Assembly: GCA_001662425.1 (NCBI GenBank)
Contig: BDDC01000024.1
Coordinates: forward strand, 1-64,000
Length of the DNA stretch: 64,000 bases
Origin: Chlamydomonas sphaeroides
Taxonomy: Eukaryota > Chlorophyta > Chlorophyceae > Chlamydomonadales > Chlamydomonadaceae
Direction of reading: 5' to 3'
Positions 33,301-43,979 of this stretch are shown here, in pieces. The translations under genes and the position numbers were made by a program. The notes beneath the pieces were generated by a model that saw only the letters and a program-made list of their open reading frames with translations, did not search any database and was not told the DNA's origin. Numbering within the stretch: the first letter of the stretch is position 1; each line of letters opens with the position of its first letter.

Positions 33301-36300
33301 GCGGCGCGACGTACTTGAACAGCTTACTCATGCGGCACTTGACGAGCAGCTGCCGGTCGTCCAGCAGCGTGCGCACGAAGCGCCGCGTGGGCAGCTGGCC
33401 GGCCAGGCGAGAGGGCGGGTGGAGGCGGTGTTGGTGAGGGACCGTAGCGCGCGTCAGGGGACCACATGGCCCGCGGCTGCTGCCGTGGCGACGCCCGAGC
33501 CTTTCGGGCGAGCCACACACGAGACGTCCTGCGCCCCATCTGCCAGTTCCCAAGGCCCGCCCGTCCCCATGGGAGACAGCACATTCCTCGGCTCCTCGCT
33601 GTTGCTGCGCCCCCACCTAAGTCCTTCCCCTCTGCTGCGCCTTTCCCTGCCCCTCTGCCAGTGCGCCGCCAGCCCCGCTGCGAGTGCCCGGCCAGCCCTG
33701 TCAAACGCAGACACACACCTGCGACAGCAGGTCGATAAGCAGCTCCAGGAAGCGCTCGCAGTAAAGCAGCGCCGAGCGGTCGAGCGTGGGGAGCAGCCCG
33801 GGGCCGGACGGCTCCACCACCACCTGCAGGAGAAAGGGAGGGACGAGACCAAGGCACGCGGCGTTGGGAGGATGCCCTTCTTGAGAGGACTGGGTGTGAT
33901 GCAGGATCCGGTGCGGCGAGGGTGGGGGCTGTGCCGCCCCTTGAACGGCTGCCTGTGCATGGGCTTTGCGCGGAGCCTGCCTAAGATGGAACGCCTTGCT
34001 GTTCGCTGATCAAAGGCCGCGGTCCCGCATTGACGGCGATGGACCATGGTGAGTGGCAGCGGCGCATTGGTGATGCAAGATGAGCCCAGTGATACCGCAC
34101 AGGGGGCGTCTGGGCTTGCGGAACAGGTTGCTAGGGGACAGTCGAGAGTGTGCCGCCCCTTGAACGGCTGCCTGTGCATGGAGTTTGCACGGAGCCTGCC
34201 TAAGATGGGACGGAGTGATGTGCGCTGGTCAAAGGCCGCGGCCCCGCATTGACGGCGATGGACCATGGTGAGTGGCAGCGGTGCAATGGCGATGCGAGGC
34301 AGACCCTATGATACGACACATGCTATGCCCGACAGCGTTTGGACAAGGGCTGAATCTAACGGACAGCGTGGAGGTGTGCCGCCCCTTGAACGGCTGCCTG
34401 CGCATGGGCTTTGCGCGGAGCCTGCCTAAATTGGGACGGAGTGATCTGCGCTGGTCAAAGGCCGCGGCCCCGCACTGACGGCGAAGGACCATGGTGAGTG
34501 GCAGCGGTGCGTTGGCGATGCAAGCCACCCTTCCTCTCCCCCATGGGGTCGCCAAGTACCGCACCGCCAATGGCCCCCTGCCATCCCCCATATCCCTCCC
34601 CATCCACCCTCACCTTATCCAGCACCACCAGGAACTCGTCCATGAGTCCGGGCAGGAACCGGACCTCGGGCCGCTGAGTGATCGGCACGTAGCCGCCGCC
34701 GGCAGCGGCCGCCGCGCCCTCACCGCCAGCCCCGCCCTCGCCCTCGGCCGCCTCGGCCGCCGCGCCCTTCTTGGGCGCCTTGGCCTTCTTGGCCGCGGCC
34801 TTCGCCTCCTTCTTGGCGGCCGCCTTCCAGGCCTTTGCAAGCGGCTCGTGGGCGTGCAGCTCCAGCTGCAGTCGCCCCGGGGAGAGCGCGTGCCACAGCG
34901 GCAGCGACACCAGGCGCAGCACCTGGCCGCGCACCATCTCGTCCTCCAGGGACTGACGACGAGGGCGGAGGGAGGAGAATGGAGCGGGGAGGGCTGGTCG
35001 GCATGAAGCGCGGCGGCGCGAGCTCGGCGATGCGGAGGCTGGTTAGGACGCCGAGGGCACGCCACCCGGCACCACGGGAGGCCCAGCTGCAGGTGCAGAC
35101 CTCTCGCTCCTGCCTATCTTTTTCCTGCGCCCGGGCCTCTGCGGTATGCTGTTCACATGGCAACACATCCTCTTGCCAGGATTTGCCCAGGCCTAACGCA
35201 CCTGGAAGGCGCGGATCATGAACAGCGCGTAGGCGGTGCGCTCGTGCATGCGCAGCTTGGCCTCGCGACCCTCCTTGAGCGACGCCACGCGCCGAAAGAA
35301 GCCGGGGAACGCCTCCTATGCCCGGCACGGGGGTGACAAGGGTTGGTGAGGTGAGACCCCGCAACAAGCGCGGCACAGCAGCAAAGGGAGCTTCCTCGGG
35401 AACGACAGGGGAGGAACTAACGTGGCCCTGTGCGCCATGGGCCCGCGGAAAGGGGCGGCGCTCTCCCAGGAGGGGGGCCCCGCTCACCTCACGCGTGTGG
35501 AAGCATGTCCAGGCCGGGATGTTCTCCCGGAACTTCTCGTTGACCATGATAACGATGGACATAACGTGCTCAAAGCTGGCAGTGTCGGGGTCGAAGTTGG
35601 GCCACAGATAGTTCTCCAGGTACTGCGACACTTCCAGCATCATAATGCGCCGGAAGCTGGGGGCGTGGCGGCTGGAGCCACCGAGCTCCTCGTGGTAGAT
35701 GCTGGACACGAGCCCGGGCTTGAAGGCGGGGGGCGGGTCCTGGGCCAGGGCCTCGTTGGACCAGTTCTTGCGGGCCAGCTTTGTGAGCCGGTCCGTGTTG
35801 ATCTGCGTAGCGACACATCGGTCTTGTTTAGACGCTAGGATGCATGCAGGCGCGGAGCGAGCGCTGCACGCCAACTAGATCGCGCATGTGCCCAGCGACA
35901 GTCGCGCACCTCGTGCAGCGTCAGCATCGCGCCTCCCTTCTTCGGGCCTTGCGGACCCTGCTGCATTTGCATTCCGCTGCCAGCAGCGCCGCCCCTCATC
36001 GGGCCCATAGGTGGCCCTCGTCGAGGGAGCTGCTGCTTCTGCTGCGGGCTGCCCTGCACCTGCATCTCCCTTGGTGCAAATTTGGGGGCGGAAGCAAGCC
36101 GCTGCCGCTTCGCAGCGGGCTCCTCATCCCCGCCCTCCTGCGCGCCTTCTGCAGCCTGCTGCTCCGGTTCGTCCGCTTTTGGCTCCTCCGTCTGCTCCTG
36201 TGGCTTTGCTTCCTCCGGCTGAGGCTCGGCCTCCTTTGGCTGCTCTGGCGCGGGCTCTTCTGCCATGGGCTCGGGCTCGGGAACCGGTTCCGGCTCCGGC

Positions 36301-36389
36301 TGCGCTTGCTCCTGCTCCTTTGGCTCCGGTTCTGGCTCAGCTGCAGCTGCCTTCTTGCCGCGCCCCTTGGCGCCCTTCTTCGGCGGCAT
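21331..36389 (-). CDS. AQR: Aquarius, intron-binding spliceosomal RNA helicase, 1,944 aa
   Basis: Superfamily 1 helicase of the spliceosome that contacts the intron upstream of the branch site. Exons: 36389-35910, 35802-35488, 35315-35202, 34952-34614, 33823-33719, 33394-32498, 32041-31935, 31684-31573, 31105-31007, 29650-29538, 29220-29088, 28813-28711, 28423-28249, 26580-26410, 26212-25936, 25747-25436, 25277-25125, 24965-24899, 24749-24625, 24504-24295, 24146-24021, 23851-23708, 23465-23295, 23094-22938, 22675-22473, 22307-22156, 21978-21897, 21723-21331. Residues 1-160 are a charged extension; the N-terminal Aquarius domain follows (MMLEVSQYLENYLWPNF). Walker A GPPGTGKT is at ~1301-1308, EEAAQ at ~1542-1546, GDHHQLPP at ~1575-1582, VDKYQG near 1740, and VAMSRSRLGLYIF after it. 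It is longer than the human protein (~1,485 aa) because of the N-terminal extension, a ~230-aa low-complexity insert (~485-714) and an Ala/Glu tail. Introns 21, 22 and 23 have GC donors; introns 4, 9 and 13 carry repeat arrays. Confidence 0.97.
26819..28188. repeat. Repeat array I (type A, 226-bp units) in Aquarius intron 13
   Basis: Tandem units start at 26820, (within the gap), 27601, 27827 and 28053 with a period of exactly 226 bp where measurable. Each unit is a ~130-bp core (from GCCGCCCCTTGAACGG to GTGAGTGGCAGCG) plus a ~96-bp type A spacer (containing ATGATACGACACATGC). The array begins and ends with a core. The 446-N gap inside it is not a whole number of units: at least 118 bp are missing, then multiples of 226. 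The true copy number is therefore unknown. Confidence 0.95.
26981..27426. other. Assembly gap (446 N) inside repeat array I
   Basis: The sequence breaks off in a type A spacer and resumes inside a core, as expected when an assembler cannot cross near-identical tandem units. Confidence 0.95.
29826..30836. repeat. Repeat array II (type B, 220-bp units) in Aquarius intron 9
   Basis: Five cores, at about 29830, 30045, 30265, 30485 and 30705, are separated by four nearly identical type B spacers (ATGCAAGATGAACCCAGTGA onward). The period is exactly 220 bp. The core is the same family as in array I but with type-specific changes (TGGAACGGGTTGCTG instead of TGGGACGGAGTGATC). The array starts and ends with a core. 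Confidence 0.96.
33929..34520. repeat. Repeat array III (mixed B + A units) in Aquarius intron 4
   Basis: Three cores begin near 33931, 34151 and 34377. The first spacing is 220 bp with a type B spacer and the second is 226 bp with a type A spacer, so this array links the two subfamilies found separately in introns 9 and 13. After the last core about 18 bp resemble the start of a type A spacer before unique sequence resumes. Confidence 0.94.
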
Positions 36390-37183
36390 GGTGCCGACCG
36401 CGGCCGAGCGGCCGCTCCTACGAGAGGATCCTCAGCAGCTTTTTCGCAGCAGCAACAATGGGCGTACGGGTAGGTTGCAGTGGGAGAACAAGGGGTGGGG
36501 AGTCGGCAAATGGCTTGGCAAGGGCACAGCGCATGGTGGTGTCCGCAGTCAACGGGTGTCGTACAGCGTGCCAGCGTACGGGAATAGGCCGACACCACAG
36601 TGCAGCCTCCCCGAACATCTATGTCATGTGCGTGGACACCTCGATGGATAGTACAGCTTCGCAGGGTAAGATAACGGCACTGCCTCGTACTGGTCACGCC
36701 AGGATTCGCCTCAGCACTGCAGATGTGCAACTTCCCCCACCGGAGGAGAGGCGCGGAGAGCCGCCCCACAACACCATTCAATTCCAATTGCTGCTACCAC
36801 TGGCCTCTGGTGGGCTGTCCACGAAGCAGTTTGCTTGGCAGGAAGCGGCACCTCGCCTGACCAGTTCCTCCGGCGCTGATTGCGCTCGCGACCCCTTTGC
36901 GCGACGATCGCCGTGAAGCTTATGTACATTTCAGGCTCTGTTACAGAATCCCCGACTGGATGTGGGCGACAGAAGCTCCTGGCAGTATGGCGGGGACATC
37001 TCGGGGCGCAGGGGGCAGGCGGGGTCAAGGGTTTGGGCGCGTGCCGATCGTGGCTTGCCACTCCCCTGATTGGTTTTCTCGCCGATCTGCCCTGGCGAGC
37101 ATTCTGCAACACTCGCATTGCACCGATCTTCTCTTCTGCTAGTGCGGACGTCCCTCGCGTCGCGCCGACCCAGACCCAGAACA
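36390..37183. promoter_or_regulatory. Divergent promoter region between Aquarius and the SDR-like gene
   Basis: The two start codons point away from each other, 794 bp apart, so both promoters and both 5' UTRs must lie here. No TATA box or other element can be assigned. The 5' UTR of the plus-strand gene probably lies in the last 100-200 bp, where an in-frame open stretch without a stop precedes its ATG. Confidence 0.6.
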
Positions 37184-39496
37184 ATGCAGTGCCAGCGGCT
37201 TGCCCAGACCAGCGGGCGTTCGGCTCGCGTGCAGCCGTTCGTCGCTGCTCGCGTTGCATCTGTTCGCCGTGGTCGCACCCTGACGATGCGCGCGACCGCG
37301 CCCTACGAGCTGGACCCCGACAATGCCAGCATCCTGGTCTGCGGCGGCGGTGGCGTTGCCCTGCACGTCACGCGCAAGCTCAAGGACATGGGATCGTGGG
37401 TCTGGATGATGCAGCGCACCGACGTGCGCAAGTCCGAGATTGAGAAGATGATGGCCTTCGTGCCCAAGGGCGACGCGCTGAACAAGGCTGACGTGCAGCG
37501 CGTCATGGACGGTGTGTAACGGCACGGGGTTAGAACGGCGGGTCATTGGCGTTGCACGGGCACGAAGGGCACCGGGGGTACTGGGTCAGCAAGGCAACGC
37601 AGCCCTCAGGCCCCGACGCCTGCATAGCTTTCGTGCCTATCGGGCCACATCATGCCCTCCTGGCTCTGTCGATCTGTCATCTCGGGCGAGCCACCAACGC
37701 ACAGAGCACGTCGCCGCCGCTCTACACGCTCGGCCCCAAGTCTTTGCTCCTACCAAGGGCCCCTGCCATGGTGGCTGGTTGCGACTGAGGCCCCTGCCCC
37801 GGCCACACACCGCGCTTTCCCCTCCCAGGCATCGAGGAGGTTGACGCCGTGGTGTGCACCCTGGGCGGCAGCGTGGCCGACCCGCGGGTCGACAGCGAGG
37901 GCAACATCAACATTATCGACGCTGCCATCAAGAAGGGCGTCAAGAAGTTCATCCTCGTCACCTCGGTCGGCTGCGGCAGCAGCAAGGATGCGCCAGGTGC
38001 GGTCCCTGCGTGCGTACCAGGCCCGCCCACTGCCCGCGCCTCCTGACCCACTTGCAGGACTGCGATGGGCTTCGTGAGAGGGGTCCCTGCCGTTCCATGC
38101 GCACGCGAACGCGGGGGGCCAGGCGCTGGGCTGCGCACGCGGGCATGCAGAGACCCCAAGATTTCGCCGGCAGCACGAAGCCTGCCCACGAGCGGCACTG
38201 CGCCAGCGCGCATATCCCGTGCATGCCCAGCCACCAGCCAGCCTGCAGGCGGTCCGCCAGGCAGCCTGCTGCGGTTCCCGTGACCTGCAAGGGGGCCACC
38301 CTGCCGACGGCCGACATGCTGCAGCAGCCGATGCAAGGTGGCCCATGCCCTGGCGCCATGCACGTGCCCTTGTCGTCCCGGTCCCTGCGCGCTGCAACCG
38401 TGAGGGTCCTGTGGGGCTCCCAGTGCCCGCGCCCGCGCTCCGCCCGCTGTTCCCCATTCCCGCCCGCAACCCAACCCCGGCCCCGCCCCTGCCCACCCCA
38501 CGCACAGGCGAGAAGGTGTACAACGTGCTCAAGCCGGTGCTGGTGGAGAAGGACAAGGCGGAGGAGTACCTGCAGGTGCACCTGCCCGCAGCAGGGGAGG
38601 GCGGGCTGGGGCCAGAGCCGGGGGCGGAAGGGAATGTCGGGTGGAAGCCGGGCGCGGGCGCGGGTTGCAGGTTTGGGAGCGCGCTGCTGTGTTGGCTGCG
38701 GCGCTGACACACAAGGCAAGGGGTGGGGGCGGCGGGGCCAACCGCTGGGGACACGGGCGAAGGCCGGGCGCGCAGCGTGCGCTCGTGTGGCAAGTGGCAT
38801 CCCATATCGGGGCCTGCGCCTGGCCGCTCAGCGGGCCTCCCAGTAGCCCCGGCCCAAGCCTCTCTTCGCCTCTGCACCCGCTGCTGCCTAGCATTCGCCA
38901 CACCCTGACCTGCCGCCCGCCCCCCCCCGCCGCTCCTTCCCCGCCCCGCCTCTTCCTGCGCAGGCCGCTGGTGCCGCCGGCAAGATCCAGTACTCGATCA
39001 TCCGCCCCGGCGGCCTGGTGTCGGAGCCGGCCACGGGCAAGGCCATCCTGACCGAGGACGCGAGCGCCAGCGGCATGATCCACCGCGAGGACGTGGCCAC
39101 CCTTGTGGTCAAGGCGCTGTTCAGCAAGAAGAGCGACGGCAAGGTGGGCGGGGGCGGCAAGGGGAGGGGAGGGGAGGGGAGGGGGGAAAGGGGCCCCCTC
39201 AGGCCAGGGGCTGCACAAGACGGTTGTGGTGGGTTTGGGAGGCGCTCCAGGCAGGCAGGGGTGTGGGCCCAGGTCTGCGGCGCGCCGGTGTGTCCCTGGT
39301 GCAGCATGCTAGAGCGTGGGGTTCTCGCGAGGGAATGGGCAGGTCTGTGGCAGTGCACGCGGCGGGGCCCCCTCCCAGTGCCTCTACGCTGCTCACCTGT
39401 GCCCTGCGGGCCGCCGCTGCTTCCTGGCCGCAGGTGCTGACGGCCATCGACCCCAGCAAGGTGCCCGGCCCCGAGCGCGTGGCCTTCCAGCTCTAA
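37184..39496 (+). CDS. Plastid-targeted SDR/NmrA-like Rossmann-fold protein, 268 aa
   Basis: Five exons: 37184-37511, 37829-37996, 38508-38575, 38964-39143, 39434-39496; all phases fit. Residues 1-~36 are Arg/Ser/Ala/Val-rich without acidic residues, as in algal chloroplast transit peptides. The mature part starts with a beta strand and glycine-rich dinucleotide loop (ILVCGGGGVALHV, ~50-62). It continues with AVVCTLGGSV, FILVTSVGCGSS, the YSIIRPGGL strand typical of atypical SDR (NmrA-like, SDR_a5) proteins, and IHREDVA. The classical YxxxK catalytic pair is not evident, so it may bind NAD(P)H as a sensor or chaperone or act on an unknown substrate. The glycine pattern (GGGG rather than GATG) is unusual. 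An in-frame upstream codon could extend the N terminus, but this ATG gives the best transit peptide. Confidence 0.92.
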
Positions 39497-39734
39497 TAAC
39501 CTTGCTGGCTTGTGCAGCGCGGAAGCACTGCGTCGCTTGGAGAGCGAGGACTGGCGTGTGAGCGGGAGGTCGGGGCTCGAGGGATGGGGTGCGGGGGCAG
39601 CCGCGGCTGGCTGCGTGGCATGCTGAGACGACCAGGGACGACCAGGATGGGCGAAGGGGCTGAGTGGAGCGTTGCAAGGATGGGGGCGCGGCATGAGCTG
39701 CTGGCTGCGAAGTGGAGGTCGGGCCGCGGGTGTG

Positions 39735-39739
39735 TGTAA
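39735..39739 (+). terminator. TGTAA polyadenylation signal candidate
   Basis: TGTAA lies 239 bp after the stop codon of the SDR-like gene on the same strand. A second TGTAA at 39880-39884 is an equally good candidate. Confidence 0.45.
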
Positions 39740-39884
39740 GAGGGCGTCGCTGTGTCCGGGCGTGAAGTGGGTTTCGCTTGTGATGGCCCGGCCGTGTGCC
39801 GCATGGCGCCGCTGCCCGCAATAATCGTGAGGCAGCGTGCTGTGTGTGGAGGCGGCCAATCAAAAGCTAGGCATGTGTATGTAA

Positions 39885-40858
39885 GCTCCTCTCCACAGCT
39901 GGACAGGAGGGCCTTGCCGAGCGGCGCACCGCCGCGGCCGAACACAAAAGCGAAGGCAGCACGGTATCCTAGAAGCAGAGCGGCTGTCCCTGTACGCATC
40001 GCTTGCAGCGGATGGGGCGGGATCGCATGACCCGTAGGAGGTGACCCCTGCGGCGTCGCAACGGTGCCAGGAAGGGTCTCCGCCACGTTGGTGACCGTGG
40101 CGACCGCAACGCTTGGCAGCAGGTACTGCAGCAGCGGCCCCCACCCCGGCGGTCACGTGCAAGAATGACCTGCAAGCCCGCCAAGCGTCTGTGCCCGGAA
40201 TGCAAGCGGCCTGTGCCAAGCGGCCGTGGGCCCGCGCCTTTCCCCTCGTCGACTCCCCGAGCCCAGCCAGCGTGTGCCAATGTGCGGAGACGAGCGTCAC
40301 CCATGTCACAAACACGCTGCCGTTTATCAGGGGCTGTCGGGGCCTGAGGCCGCAGACAGGCATTGTCACGTATGACACAGAGGGGCAGCGGCGCAGTGCT
40401 CATCGTGACACGGGCAGCCTCTGTGCACGTCTGTGCCTGGTGAATTATGCGCAATTGATGCGCACCGGGTCGCAGCTTGCAGAAATGCGGCGTTTCGTGC
40501 AGCCTGCATGGCATGCAGCGCTTGCTGCGCTGTTTAGTCGCACGTTCCGAGTGGGACATGGAAGTTGTGTGTATGTATAGCTGTGTTGGTCATGCCGTGT
40601 GCAACAAGCAGGCGCTTGCATGCACCTTGCCATCCGGCCACGAGCGTCGCGAGCCCCCGACAGTCACTTGTGCTTGGCGACCGGTGGCGATCACCTAAAC
40701 CTTTCTAGTTGCTCGCCCCGGGCATAGCGGCGGGGTAGGAAAGCAACAGAGCCGCTCGGCCGCCGCATTTCTCGCGACATTCTCACTTCACTTGCTCCGA
40801 CTTGGCCAATTGCGCAATTGCAGCTCTCTAGGTAGCTGCTTCTTGCCAGATCGCTGCA
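39885..40858. other. Intergenic region upstream of the TIC100-like gene
   Basis: No gene is supported. The last few hundred bases should contain the promoter and 5' UTR of the TIC100-like gene; a GC-mixed stretch with CACTTGCTCCGACTTGGCCA-type sequence precedes the ATG. No specific element is assigned. Confidence 0.5.
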
Positions 40859-43800
40859 ATGGCGTCCAGCAAGGACAAGGACGCGGCCAAGCCGCAAGAC
40901 CCGCTGAAGGAGGACCCGACCGTGATCGAGGACAAGGCCGAATTCCCCGAGCCCTCGCTATACTTCAAAGTTTACGAATCAGAAGCAGATGAGCCGGACG
41001 CGAAGATCCGCGCCGACGTGCACCGGCTATATGACCGCTGGCAAGAGAAGTATGGCCGCCGCTGGCCCGAGGATGGTCTCAACACTGAGGATATGGTGTG
41101 GCTGGCGGAGGAGGCCAAGGGGAAGAAGCGCCAGCAGAGGTACCGGGGCGTGCCCAACGAGGAGTCGGAGTATGATGGCCAGCACATCGTCCGCTCCGGC
41201 GACGAGGACGTGCCCGAGGCCCCGGGCAGCGCCGCGGCGGCTGCTGGTGGCAAGGCCGCTGCTGGTGGCAAGGCCGCTGCTGGTGGCAAGGCCGCCGGGG
41301 GCGGCAAGGCCGCCGGCAAGGCCGTTGCCGCTGGTGCCGCCGCCGGCAGGCCCAGGCCGATGACCAACTATGAGAAGACCGTCGCAGGCGGCAAGTGGGT
41401 CACCGACGAGTTCGAGTCGGCCGATTACGAGGCCGGCAACCTCGAGAAGATGTGGAACATGTACCTGTGGGATGCCGACGGCAAGCCGACCATGATGCCG
41501 GACGGCCCGGCCAACGCCCAGGAGGGCGAGGAGAGCGAGGACTGGGACGACTTCTACACCGCCTACCGCCCGCGCGGCGTCGACACCGAGGAGGCGCGCG
41601 ACGCGGTGTGGGCGACGGACGAGTTCGAGTCCGACGAGGACAACACGGAGAGCGAGTGGGCGCCCGAGTACGTGGGCGCGGGCCTGGGCCTGGTGGCCGA
41701 GGACCCGCTCAACCCGCAGTACTCTCTGCGCCACTCCAACCACCCGCTGGCGCCCTTCCCCGGCGAGGCGCTCAAGTGGGCGTCGTACGTGTACCCCGAC
41801 TTCACCACGTGAGTGCGGAGCGGGTTACGGCGCAGGGGGTGCGGCGGAGAGAGGGCGTGCGGGGGCACGGGGGACGTAGACGCCGCGGCGCGGCCAAAGC
41901 GCTATGAATGTTGCTGGCACGGGCGCTTTGGCCTGGCATGCCGGGCTCAGAGCGCCAGGCAATGGTGGGACGGGGCGAGTGGCAGCGGCGGGGTGCAGCC
42001 CTGCTGACGCAGCTGGCGGTCGGGCAGCCGCGGGAGCCCGGCGGCAGGCGCAGCAGCACCGGAGCCGCGGCTGTGCCGGACAGCTGCGGACGCTGCTCGC
42101 GGCCCCTTGAGCAAGCCAGCCAGCGGCGGACGGCTTCCCTTGCGCTCCCCGGCGAGCTGCCGGCTGCTCAGCGCCCTGGGCCGTCGCACCAGCGCACTGG
42201 CGCAGCTGCCGGCCGGCGGCGTAGTGGAGGCAGTCCGCGAGGCGGCAGCAGAGGCGGCGGTGCCCGACTGTGGCTGTGTTCCTGGCGCCGGAACTGCGCA
42301 GCGGTTCTGGGCGGGGCAGCAGTTCCCTTGCCCCGCTCGCGGCGGCCGGCGGCCGCCGCGGCCGTGTGGGCATGGACCCGGGCCGCAAGGTGGCGCCCAG
42401 CGCAGGCGCCGGCCGGCTGCTGCTGGGTCGCTGCTGCCGGGCCTGGCCGCCCTGCTCGCTCGGTGCCCGACCAGGACCGGAGTCCCTTCCAGCCAGAAGA
42501 GGCGCGAGGTCGCGGAGCGCGGCGCGGCGCGGCGCAGGCGGAGGGCAAGCTGGCGCGGCGGCGGTCGCAGCCCCGGTGCAGCCGCTGGCGGGCAGGGGCG
42601 GCGGCGGCCGGGGCCCCGCGGCGCGGCGCCGCGGTGCACGGCGCGCGGGAGCAGGTCGCAGCGTGGCGCTGCGGCGCTTCAGTGCGAGGAGTGTTAGGGC
42701 GGCAGCCCGCAGCTAGCGCCCGCATCCTGCTGGCCTGCTTCTGGCCCCGGCGGATGGGGTCGGTGGGCGCGCTTGGCAGGCCGTGCGCGGGCCGCCGGTG
42801 GGCCGCCGAAGCGCCCGAGCTGCCGCCGGCTGCCAGCAGCAGCACCGCCAGCAGCCGGAGCCGGGCCCGGGGGAGCAGCAGCAGCACTGGCAAGGCTGCA
42901 ATGCAGCAGCCGCAGCCCGGGATGCAGCCCCTCGACCACGGCCCAGTGCTCAACGCAGCGCGCGCCGCGCCCTCCGGGGGCTCCCGCTTTGGAGGCGGTC
43001 TCCCATCAGCTGCCGCACCCGGCGGGGCCGTCCTTTCCTCCCTTCCGCCCTATCTTCGGCCTCACCTCCCTTCCCCCCGCCCCCTCCCTCCCTCCCTCCC
43101 TCCCCCAGCTACGAGGGCCTGTCCAAGCAGTCCATCCCCCACGGCATGGGCGTCATGACGTTCGGCACCGGCACGGGCGCCGGCTTTGAGATGAACCAGA
43201 CCCGCTACGGCGACAAGTGAGGCGGAGAGGGGAGATGGGGGAGGCAGGACGCGTGAGCAACGGGGAACGGACTTCGGCAGTGGCGGCGACACGGACAGGG
43301 CGTGGGAACAGGGCGAGCAGCGCCGCGGCGGGGTTTGGGACGCGCGAGCACGGCGCCATCTGCTGTACCGCCATCATGCTCCATGCGTTGTCCCTGCACG
43401 TCCTCCCTTCCCCAGCCTGCTCCCAACCGCTGACCCCTGCACACGCCCCCTTTCCGTGTCCTCCCGTTCCCCGCCCCAGGTACGAGGGCGAGTTCCAGGC
43501 CGGCTTTGCGCACGGCCTGGGCCAGTTCATCAGCGAGACCACGGGCGAGCTGTACATCGGCGAGTTCTTCGCGGGCCAGAAGCACGGGTGAGGGCCGGGG
43601 CCGATGCGGGAGCCTGGGGTCTTGGCCACGGCCACACCGAAACGACGCGCCGTGCGCACAGGCGAGGCGAGCTCGGCCCTGACTGCCCCTGCCCCTCCCT
43701 CCTCGCCTGCTTCCCTCCTCGCCTGCCTCCCGCCCTCCCCCAGCTGCGGCATGCAGGTCAACATGAAGCCCTTCTACTACCTGGTGGAGCGCGGCGTGGA

Positions 43801-43937
43801 CCCCATCGAGGCCTACCGCCAGGCGGCGGGCGCGGTCATGGAGAGCATCGAGCTCAAGACCTGGTACCGCGGCACCAAGCTGGGGGACGCCAAGGAGGAC
43901 CAGGTGAGGCCCCGGATGTGTGTGCGTGCGTGTGTGT

Positions 43938-43979
<42 letters not shown>

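Noticed and set aside
26819..34520. Core-spacer arrays resembling a CRISPR layout
   Set aside because: The cores are ~130 bp, spacers fall into only two near-identical types, there are no cas genes, and the host is a eukaryotic nuclear gene.
41908..43158. Long open frame (416 codons) within intron 1 of the TIC100-like gene
   Set aside because: It is open because of GC composition, on both strands, and would run over a well supported splice acceptor and exon 2 in the wrong frame.
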